This document shows, one piece after another, positions 1-9,200 of a stretch of 21,387 nt of DNA. How positions within the stretch are numbered: the first letter of the stretch is position 1; the number at the start of each line of letters is the position of its first letter. The stretch spans positions 1 through 21,387 of IMG/VR virus record IMGVR_UViG_3300023116_004668; one strand, given 5' to 3'. The DNA comes from a virus. A program made the position numbers and the translations under genes. The notes under the pieces were generated by a model that saw only the letters and a program-made list of their open reading frames with translations, did not search any database and was not told where the DNA came from.

Positions 1-1508
1 CTATCAGTAACTTTTTCAGAAAAGTTCATGTGCAGCACCGCACCGCTCTTTAAAGCAGTTCTTTCAAAACGATTCAAAGCCTTAACATTTTTATTTGGGA
101 AATTAGATTTAAATAACAAATTAGATATAGCATCAGGCAGCGTTGCCTTTTGAACAAAAAATCCATCATTAATAATATACTCAGAAGCGAACTTAGTCCA
201 ATCACTTGTTGATGCACCAACAGTCATGCTTGAGGTAGAAGAAGACCACTCATCAACATAAGACTCAGTATAAGGAATGTATTCAAAAGACTCAAATCTA
301 ACCACAGCTCCAGCATCGTGACTTCTAGCAATGGAATTATTGTAACCTCTCTGCGAGATTATAAGGTTAGTTCCATTGTCAGTAGAGTCAACCAAAACAT
401 ACTCACGATTCTCATTATCAGGATCTATAACGACAACATACTCATTACCACTAGAACCAGCAGGCAAGTCTTCAACATTAGTAATAGAAATAGTTGTGTC
501 AGAGTTAGAAATAGAACTCCTTAAAAGTTTATCAATGTACAAAGAATCAGTTTTTTGAATCTGCCAGCCCACAGACGACAGAATCTTAACATTCTTCTTC
601 ATATAAGGACCGTACTCAGAAGATGATGAAAATACACTATACTTTTTACCTGTATTATCAAAATCCACACTAACTGAACCCGAAGCAGAACCGGCTATAG
701 GAAGCTCAGTAGCATGCAAATCCCTAGTCTTATCATAACTAAAACTGACCACATCGTCAGAAACATCAACTTGGTATATAGGATTTACTTCCTGAATTCT
801 AGCATAATCTTGAGGATTTCTTGTGCTTAGAATTGTTAGTCTAACCTTATAAATAGTATCTTTAGCTTGAGAACTACCACTATATGAAGTTAGCAAATCC
901 GGTAAATGATGATCGTAATAATATGAACTTGACGGCATTGTCACAATCTCGTTATACCAAGGATCTGCAATTGAGGTACCCAAAGAATTTTTAGCCCAAA
1001 CTTCCAACTGGTAGGTATGAACTTGACCGTACAGCTCAGAAGTTAAGACTCTAATTAAATTACACTTCCTATCATCAAACTCAAATTCAACCTGCGGACT
1101 GACAGAAAAAGAATAACCGCCATAAGTAGGATGCAAAGAGGCAGTCGAAACAGCACCAGACCACCACCCAAACTCATAATTATCAACAAGATTATTAGGC
1201 ATAACATACCAAGAACCATCAGCTCTAATAACATTACCATCAACATCTTTTGCATCAGCGACACCCCAAGCATAAGACTGCCTCTCAAAACCATTCATCA
1301 TCTGTTCAGCAGTAAAATAATACCCAAGAGAACCGACCGCTGTACTCGAATGCCGATGTTCAGTGTTAATAGAAGTCGAAAGCCCAGTAGTGTGCTTGCT
1401 TTCAACCCAATTAACAAGAACTTTTGGTTTTATAAACTGCGCTGGAGAAGAGATTTTTTGATCAAATGTTTCACTAAAAGTTTTACCGTAAATATCAGAT
1501 GCAATCAT
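1..1508 (-). CDS. Tail-tip / minor tail protein, receptor-binding candidate (3' end outside window)
   Basis: The frame is open from the ATG at 1508 to the window edge, giving 502 codons without a stop; the C-terminus lies outside. Its ATG shares one base with the upstream TAA (TAATG) and has a strong GGAGGAGG ribosome-binding site four bases upstream. Residues about 110-180 (ending in RKCNLIRVLTSELYGQ and beta-rich sequence) resemble a jelly-roll, discoidin-like carbohydrate-binding fold; this is inference. Residues about 333-404 match the small beta domain common in phage tail proteins, with a pattern of xTTISITNVEDLP, then a tyrosine/valine strand, then RGYNNSIARSHDAGAVV. No enzyme motif is visible. 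Codons are strongly T-ended: about 19 of 21 Phe are TTT. Its place directly after the distal tail genes supports a tail-tip, hub or adhesin role, but the exact subunit cannot be named. Confidence 0.72.
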   Translation of the reverse strand, partial: MIASDIYGKTFSETFDQKISSPAQFIKPKVLVNWVESKHTTGLSTSINTEHRHSSTAVGSLGYYFTAEQMMNGFERQSYAWGVADAKDVDGNVIRADGSWYVMPNNLVDNYEFGWWSGAVSTASLHPTYGGYSFSVSPQVEFEFDDRKCNLIRVLTSELYGQVHTYQLEVWAKNSLGTSIADPWYNEIVTMPSSSYYYDHHLPDLLTSYSGSSQAKDTIYKVRLTILSTRNPQDYARIQEVNPIYQVDVSDDVVSFSYDKTRDLHATELPIAGSASGSVSVDFDNTGKKYSVFSSSSEYGPYMKKNVKILSSVGWQIQKTDSLYIDKLLRSSISNSDTTISITNVEDLPAGSSGNEYVVVIDPDNENREYVLVDSTDNGTNLIISQRGYNNSIARSHDAGAVVRFESFEYIPYTESYVDEWSSSTSSMTVGASTSDWTKFASEYIINDGFFVQKATLPDAISNLLFKSNFPNKNVKALNRFERTALKSGAVLHMNFSEKVTD

Positions 1509-2812
1509 TAGACCTCCTCCAACTGAAGCTGACAGTCCCACAAGTATACACCATTAGACACATCTCTTCTTATCAGATTCTCCGAATACCCCGTGACCAT
1601 AACGGTATAAGAGTCTTCTGAATATGGAGTTTCCCCATCCGTATCAAAATTCAAAATCTTTACAGTATGCACATCTGGATCGGCAGCTATGCTTTGAATC
1701 TTATTCCTACCAAACCTTAAATCGGCAGTATCATCCCTTTCACCCGGTAAATAACTCCAACTAATATCAAAAGTTCTACGTCCATTAGCATTTTTGTAAT
1801 ACCTAGACTTAGAAGATTCCCAATTGACATTCTCTACAAAGGACCTAACAACGTTTGTAGTCATCTTTCTATTGTGCTCAGACAAAGGCATATTGTCAAT
1901 CACAACAAGAGTTCTAGGTGTTCTGACATCCTCCCCAGTCCTTGAAGCATTGAACGCAGTTGCGCCTGCCCACAAAACTCTTGTAGAAATATTTATCGAA
2001 GATGCGGCCCCCAAAATCTCACGACCAATCGTTGTCACAAAAACAGTTTGATCTAAAGCTGCACCGGCGAGCAGTATCTCCAGCGCAGTAGCAGAAAGAT
2101 CACCAGAACCGGAAGTTGAACTAGAACCCTTAGCAAATTTCAAAGCAACAGCAGACACATTAGAAGATATAACAATCGAAGAAGACCCTAAAGCAAACTT
2201 CAGAGAAACCGCAGACAAATCGACATCACAAGTAGTGATTGCAGTAGAAGCAAGCAGAATCTCCAAAGCAGTCGAATTGACAGTAAGCGAGCCAGAAGTA
2301 GACAAAGCAATTGCAGGTATCTTCAAAGCATCAATGGTCGTAGTTACAGAACCACTTAGAGCAGAATCAATAAGCTGACCTCTTCTCCCAACAACCGTCA
2401 AATTTGAAGACACAGAAATGGCAGACGACCCCAACAACACCTCTGTTCCAACAACATCAGCAGAAGAAGTTACTGCAATCCCAGATGCCGCCTTCGCAAA
2501 CTTCAAGCTTGTAACAGTTGCAGAAGACTCACCATCAATAAAGACTATGCCTTTAAGAACCTCTGTAGCTACCGTAACAGTTCCAGCATCACCATCAAGA
2601 TCAGGCTGAATTAGTAAAATCTCTCTTGCAACAGCGGTAACTGACGACTGAGCAGATAAAGAAGCAGAAGCGAGAGAGGCTTTAACCGCCACAACGGTTA
2701 CAGAACCTTCACCGCTAGCTATAATCTTAGGATAATCAGGATCATTACCATAGAAATCCGTAGAACCCGGCTTATAGCTAAACGAATAAGTAGATCTATT
2801 CCAACTACCCAT
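1508..2812 (-). CDS. Distal-tail-like protein with twelve 20-residue repeats
   Basis: The 434-residue protein has three parts. Residues 1-42 are a short aromatic N-terminus. Residues 43-283 form a tandem array of about twelve 20-residue units (one of 21) rich in Ser, Ala, Val and Thr, each starting with a strand such as LKFAKG, LEILLA or TEVLLG. Residues about 284-434 resemble the whole 132-aa protein encoded just upstream: both have a basic/aromatic stretch, then Y-(I/L)-P-(S)GE, and end in a GYSENLIRRD-like or QYSETILRRD-like motif plus an E-E-(V/A) terminus. The C-terminal domain is therefore probably a distal tail (Dit-like) or tail-tip ring subunit, with the repeats as an extension that may project from the virion. 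Start ATG is fused to the previous TAA (TAATG). Function is inferred from order and paralogy. Confidence 0.7.
   Translation of the reverse strand: MGSWNRSTYSFSYKPGSTDFYGNDPDYPKIIASGEGSVTVVAVKASLASASLSAQSSVTAVAREILLIQPDLDGDAGTVTVATEVLKGIVFIDGESSATVTSLKFAKAASGIAVTSSADVVGTEVLLGSSAISVSSNLTVVGRRGQLIDSALSGSVTTTIDALKIPAIALSTSGSLTVNSTALEILLASTAITTCDVDLSAVSLKFALGSSSIVISSNVSAVALKFAKGSSSTSGSGDLSATALEILLAGAALDQTVFVTTIGREILGAASSINISTRVLWAGATAFNASRTGEDVRTPRTLVVIDNMPLSEHNRKMTTNVVRSFVENVNWESSKSRYYKNANGRRTFDISWSYLPGERDDTADLRFGRNKIQSIAADPDVHTVKILNFDTDGETPYSEDSYTVMVTGYSENLIRRDVSNGVYLWDCQLQLEEV
1509..1520 (-). promoter_or_regulatory. Strong ribosome-binding site inside the end of the upstream gene
   Basis: On the minus strand GGAGGAGG (1520-1513) lies four bases before the ATG at 1508. 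The same bases encode the last residues (L-E-E-V) of the upstream tail protein. The stop and start codons are fused as TAATG, so the two genes are probably translationally coupled. Confidence 0.75.
1964..2686 (-). repeat. Protein-level tandem repeat, 12 x 20 residues (60-bp unit)
   Basis: Units begin at residue 43 and repeat every 20 residues, with one 21-residue unit (the eighth). Typical units are LKFALGSSSIVISSNVSAVA, LKFAKGSSSTSGSGDLSATA and TEVLLGSSAISVSSNLTVVG. The pattern is two short hydrophobic strands separated by a Gly/Ser turn, which suits a beta-solenoid or a chain of beta-hairpins. DNA identity between units is low, so the array is old or diversified rather than a recent expansion. 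Confidence 0.85.
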
Positions 2813-3210
2813 TACGCCTCCTCTACACTAAAGCTCAAATTATAATAAATGCATTGTGAAACAGGATCTCTTCTAAGAATAGTCTCACTATATTGGTCAA
2901 TAAAACCATAAAACTCAACATCAACCCCATTCGGATCATCACGATAATTCACCAAAATCTTAGGAGGAGACTTAGTAGCCAAACTATAAATATAATCCCT
3001 GGCTTTTCTTGAATCAAAAGCATGAGACTCACCAGAAGGAATATAGTTGTACTGAACCTGAAGACTCTTCTTGTTACGACTGAAAAACCTTTTCTGACGG
3101 CCCGCAGAAGTCTCCACGTTTGAAGCATTAATTGTTTCAGATGAAGAGAACTTAGCACCACCAACAGTCAACTCTTGACCATCTAAACTTAAAAACTTAA
3201 CATAAGCCAT
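2812..3210 (-). CDS. Distal tail-like / minor tail protein, single-domain paralogue
   Basis: This 132-residue protein directly follows the tape measure gene, where siphophages usually encode the distal tail (Dit) protein that closes the tube and anchors the tip. It is predicted beta-rich with a basic aromatic segment (RQKRFFSRNKK) followed by a YIPSGE motif and a C-terminal QYSETILRRDP motif. The same series of motifs appears in the C-terminal domain of the next gene, so the two are likely paralogues. It is shorter than typical Dit proteins, so it may be only the N-terminal ring-forming part. The ATG shares a base with the tape measure TAA (TAATG). The upstream GGGAG (3225-3221) is ten bases away, so translational coupling probably contributes. 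The Dit assignment is from position and paralogy, not a recognised signature. Confidence 0.68.
   Translation of the reverse strand: MAYVKFLSLDGQELTVGGAKFSSSETINASNVETSAGRQKRFFSRNKKSLQVQYNYIPSGESHAFDSRKARDYIYSLATKSPPKILVNYRDDPNGVDVEFYGFIDQYSETILRRDPVSQCIYYNLSFSVEEA
2813..2823 (-). promoter_or_regulatory. Strong ribosome-binding site inside the end of the upstream gene
   Basis: GAGGAGG (2823-2817) lies four bases before the ATG at 2812 and encodes the E-E of the upstream protein's C-terminal V-E-E-A. Stop and start are fused as TAATG. The arrangement is almost identical to that at 1508-1520. Confidence 0.75.
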
Positions 3211-6200
3211 TAGAACGAAGCTCCCTTGTAAGTAGTGTAGATCGGATCAGTTATACCGTATCTACGGTCATCAGTTCTCTTATGGTTAATATTGTAATCT
3301 TTAAGCATCTTCCTAAACCACTCATCCTCACCGATAAAATTATCAACATAGATATTTGTTGTGTTGTTAGTATTGTAGCTATTTACAATGCCAGCACCCT
3401 TGCCATAGTCAGGTCTTGGAATACCAAACTTGATATCTCTTGTATCAGGTAAGTAAGGCAAAGTGCTAATACCACCACCCATATTCAATCTTTGCTTATT
3501 AAGAGACTCAAGAATTTTAGAAGTCAAACCAATTCTATCAACAGCAGCCTTATTAAGAACATACTCGCCACCATGAAGAATAGCAGGAACAGCAGTGCTG
3601 CCGAAGCCCGGAACAGCAAAGCCACCAACACCATAACTAGCAACTCCACCCTTACCATAAGGAACAATACCACCCTTAGCACCAACAAACTGGCCTCCAG
3701 TGCCAAAGAAACCTTGACGGAACAACTTATCGAAGTAAGCCTGCAATTGCGCCTTCATCGCACCCTGCGGAAGTCTAGCAATCTCCTTATTGATCTTCTC
3801 CTGCTTCTCCGCTAAAGTATCTGACTTATTAAGAGTTCCGGTGATGTTCAAAATGTTCTCTTTCATGGCTGCAACAGCACGATTCATATTGTCAGCAGAG
3901 CCACCGAATGCCCTTCCGTAACCACCACGATCAACCTTAGCAAACAGAGCATCCTCAAGAGCCTCAGACAACCAGTCACCACCAGAAGTAACATCAGTCA
4001 AAGAAGTACCAATAGTGTTAATACCTCCAGCAGCACCAGAAGTAGCTGCCTCAATCTTAGCCATAGAAGTAATAATATTCTTTGTCAGCTCATCCATACC
4101 ATCAGCAATATCATCCACAATGCTATTGGTCGAACCAAGCATCTTGGCATACTCTCTCTGAATAATCAGGTTAGCTTCAACAAGAGCATCTTCCATGATG
4201 CCATCAGGATCAAATGCTTCAATAGCATCATTCATTTCCTGAATAACAGGTTCAATTTCATCCGTAACTATTGCATCAAATGCAGCACCAATAGCTGTTC
4301 CCACAGCAGTGACTTCGCCAGAAAGACCTTGCAGATAGCCTTCAGGATCAGTGAACTGATTATTAATTCCAGACAACATCGCAGCAGTTGCCCCAAGAAT
4401 CGTATTTGGATCATTAGCACCAGACTCAAGACCAAATATGTCTTTAGCACTCTGAACCAGCTCATTCAGTGGAGTTTCAAAGAACCCAACCGTTGGGTCT
4501 GTGTACTGATTAATCAGATCAGGTATTGCAGTGTAATAATCTTCGAAGGCGCTGAGCATGTCCTCAGAAGCAAGCTGAGCCTCACCAACAATAGCTTGGA
4601 ACTGAGCCTCAAGCTCTTCCTGATTGTAAGTACCATGCTTACCAATTTCTTCAACAAACTTCTCAAAATTAGAAATAATCTCATCAAAAGTCTTAGCAGC
4701 ATCTTCCTTTTGACGTTCAAGAATTGCACGAACAATATCCCTCTGCCTCTGCTGCTCTTCCCTTACACGATCTCTACTAATCTTCTTATCTTCAGCAGCA
4801 TTATCAGCATCAGTCTTTCTCTGCTCAAGATCCATCATACGAGCATCATCAACACGACCCTCATAGATTGCTAAAGCACGATTTCTTCTATAATTCTCCT
4901 GCTGCAACGCACGATCACGCATCCTCTGGCGATCCTGCTCAATACGCTCCTGCTCCTTAAACAGATCCTGCTCTGCTTTCTCCAAAGCATCAATCGCAGC
5001 AATCTGCTCATCAAACACCGACAAATAAGCATCCTTCTGATTCTGAAGTTGCTCAGTCAAATCACTCTTAAGTTTCGAAATAGCATTACCCAAAATATCA
5101 ACAACAGCATCAATAAACTTCTGAGCACCATCAAGCAAAGCATCCTTAACAGAATTTGCGGCATTCTCAGCATTCTCAGTTAACGACTCACCACCGGCAT
5201 CAATAGCCTGAGCATAAGCATAACCAATATCTTCCGACAACTCCCGAATGTCTCTAACAGTATCACTCTCAACCTTAAACGGAAGGGCATCAAAAGAAAC
5301 ACCATACTTTCTTTCAAACTCAGCCCTTGCCTCTTCTTTCTTCTCAGCAATACTTGCAATAAACTCATCAAACTTTTCATTACTAAACTCAATAGCACCA
5401 TCCAAGAACTGATCAATCTTCTCCTGAAGACCGCTGCCCTCATACTCAGGAATATCAAGATTAGCAAGGAAGCCAGACAGACCGCCCGTGACATTATCCA
5501 TGTCACCACCCTCACCAAACAACCATTCATTAATCTGATCAACAACATTACCCTTGCTGCCAGACAAAGCGTCCTCAATAGACTGAGACATCGAATCTTT
5601 CCAACCCTCAACAGTGTCTGAATCAAAAACCTGAGTCAACGCATCTGAAGCGTCATCAAACCCTATATCCATAAACTTATTAAGATCATCCTCTAGACCG
5701 CCAGTAAATTCAGTAAATGCGTTATTGTTCCAATCATATTCAAGCAACGAATCCAGCGCATCCCCCACCAGACCCGCTCCAGCGCTAACTCCACGCGCAA
5801 TACCATTGGCAAGACCATCACCAATATCAATTCCGGTTGAATATTCAAAACCTTTAGACGCATAATAAGTAGGGTCAAGCCACTTCACCCAGCCACCAAC
5901 CTTTTCAGCAGCAGCCTCAAGGAACCTAGCAAGAAGAACGATCATTTCACCAAGAATCTTTCCAAAGCCCGGAATCAAATTAACAAGGGTGAATAGAATC
6001 TTAGTAACAAGTTTTCCAGTCATCTTTACAGACCACAGTTGGAACTTAGCCCAAGCTTCAAGCATGGCAAAAACAATATCAGGAATATATGTAGGTAGGC
6101 TAAACAATATATCAGTAATCTTTAAAATAGCTATTGCAAAATACTTAACCAAAGTAGGACCAAATGTTTGAGAAACAAATTCCAAAATCTTACTAAACAT

Positions 6201-9200
6201 CGAGACAGCTTTAGGAATAAATTCCTTAAGCTTTGTAAGCATAAACGCAATCAAACCTTTCCAAATTGGAGCAAGAATCTGAGTGACGCTCATCATATAA
6301 AGCTTAATACGATCCATCGCCCGACCAAATGCCTCGCTAGACTTCTCAGATTCACCAGAAATCAAAGCACCAATACCTTTAAAGATATCCGAAACAATGT
6401 TGATTAACTGCCTCATTGCACTCACGGCTTTATCGACAAACTTCTTGAACCCTTCAGATTGAGTCAATCTTTCTATTGCACCCGAAATCTTTTCAATACC
6501 AACAAGAACAAGCGCAGACAAGTTCGAGAAAGCACCACCAGCATCATCAGCACCAGAACTAAGCCCAAACAAGCTTGCAATACCTTTAGCAAACGGAGTA
6601 AACAAAGCGGTAAGAGCAGCCTTCAATTTAGCAACAGCAGCACTAAAACGCTCCTTCAAACTAACCGCTCTTTCTTCAGCATCACCAGTTGCCTTAAATG
6701 CCGTTGTAAGCCTCTTAATTGCAATAACAACAGCAACAAGACCGGCAATAGCAGGACCAAATATCAAACCAGCAGTAACAAGCTTAGTAACTTTCTTCAG
6801 CACACCAAACATTGACTTACCAATTGTAACAACAGTGCTAACCACCGTTTTGGCAAGCTGGCTTGCTGCCGTCATCAAACCTTTAACAAGATCAGTCGCA
6901 AGTTTAACAATACTCTTAAACACATTACCAATAGCTTTACCAATCTCAAAAAGACCACCCATGTTCTTTTGAAGCATCTGAATGACACCAGCAGCAATTT
7001 GAACAGGAGCCTTGATCAGAGAACCCAGCAGTTTAACGCTATTACCCAAAGTTGTAAGAATAGTCTTGCCCAAAGTCCTAGCAGTATTCAAAAGACCCTT
7101 TTGAGCAGTAAACACACCGCCCCAACCCTGCGTCACCATAGCCTTAGTGCCAGCAATTGACTCAGAGAAAGCCGTTCTAAAGATCTGACCACGACCAAGA
7201 GTCGTGCCTGCTTTTTGAGCAGCAGCCTGCATCTGAGCAACCCTAGCTGTGCTCTTAGCCGTAACCAAAGCAGAACCAATAACAGCAATAGCCTTACCTG
7301 TTTGGAAAGCAATCTTTCCGACAGCAACCCCCGCAGCAGCCGACAACTTCGCAAATGATAAACCAATCTTAAGAGCAGACTTGCCGATAGTCAATCCAGC
7401 AACACCAATAGTTTTACCAACATTCCAACCTTTAATGGCAATATTCTTTGCAGCAACAGCAGCAGCCTTGCCCTTCTGGAGCATCACCTTGCCGACCGTC
7501 TTCAAGAAATTAAGAACACTAACTGTATAACCCCTGATGGCGGAAAGTGTGCTAACAGCAAAAGCCTTAATTGCAGCAGCCTTAGCTTTAATAAACCCTG
7601 CAATTTGCACAGCCTGTGCCTTAATCGACTTGGCAGCCTGAATAGCAGCAGTCTTCACATACGCAGCAGCAGCCTTAGCAGAAGATGTTATATAAGCAAC
7701 AGCAGCCTTAGCAGTAGATTTCACATAAGCAGCAGCAGACTTAGCAGCAGCACGAATCATGGCAGGAGCATCTTTTAGGAACTGCGCAACCCTAAGCGCC
7801 CCTTGCTTAATTGCTTTAGCCATATTAATAAATGAAGTCTTAACGCTTATAGCAAAAGCTTCAACAGCATTAGCAGCAGAAAGAACACCATTAACGATAG
7901 CAACCTGAAGAATTCGAACCTTCCTGACAGTCTCAGCAACAAATGCCTCAATAGAGTTTCCTACCGAAATAATGTTGTTAATGACTGCAACCTGTGCGAG
8001 CCTAATTCTACTCATCGCTCCAGCAACTTTAGCTTTAGCCGCAGCAAAAGCCTTCCTCAATCCGACAGTATGCTTATCAAAGAAAACACTCAGAGCAAAC
8101 ATGATTGAACCCGGATTTTCAATCAAACTATAAACAGCCCTACCGAAAGAAGTAACCTTGGCTTTAAGCAGCCTTCCAGACTTAAGAATCATAGTTCTAG
8201 CCTTGTCAGCATAAAGAGACAGCAACAAGAACATGCTGGCCGGATCAGTCATCAACTGACCAATTCTATAGCCAGCCACCTTAACGGCGTTATAAGCCCT
8301 TTGAGCCATTGCTTTAATAGGAGCAAGACGCTCACGAATACGAGCCTCAAGCTCCCACAGAGCGGTAAACAGATTAAAGAAGAACTGATCAACTCTAGCA
8401 CCAGCATAGAAAATGGCAGCAGCAGCCTGTCTACCAGCAATCCTGACCCCACCAACAATCTTTATAGCTGTTGCTCCAATAAATTTATATGTAGCCTCAA
8501 TACCAGCGCTGATAGAAGCCGCAATTTTAGCCCCAGTGTCCTTGATGAAAGCTACGGTTTTAATTCCAGCATTCTTGATAAAAGACACAAAGGCTGTTGC
8601 AGCAGTCTTAATTGAAGTAACAATCTTAACTTGAGCAGCTTTAATAGCCGCAGACGCTTTAGACGTAACAGCCCTAATAGCAGCCATAGCTCTACCCACA
8701 ACAGCCTCAATCTTGCGAGAAGTCTTAGTTGCACCAATAGCAATCTGAGCATCAGCTATAGCCATCGAAGGCTCAGAAACAGCCCTAACGGTTGCAGCAC
8801 CAAAGACCTTTACAGCACCAGCAGTAAGAGTCGCACCAGCCTTAACTTGAGCAATAACTGGCTTAGAAGCCGCAACAACAGCAGCAGTCGCCTCTTGAAC
8901 AACAACAGGGGCATCCAAAACAACCGCTTTACCAACAGCCCTGTTATAACCAGAAATAGACTTCCTTACAGCACCAAAACCTGACTTGATAGCATTCAAA
9001 CCAGACTGAGCAGCTGTCTTAACAGAAGCAACTGCATTCTTAAACATGCCCGGAATAGATTTAACAGCACCAACAACAGTCGTGTAGTATCCACGAACAG
9101 TATTGGCAACAGCAACAGCTCCGGCTTTAAGCGACTGGAGACCCTTAACAGCGTACCCCTTAATAGTATTTGCTGCTCTTACAAGGAAAGCAGCAGCAGC

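Noticed and set aside
1131-1511. Plus-strand 126-codon frame opposite the tail-tip gene
   Set aside because: Basic, Ile/Asn/Ser-rich composition typical of antisense frames; the minus-strand frame is longer, has a strong ribosome-binding site and recognisable domains.
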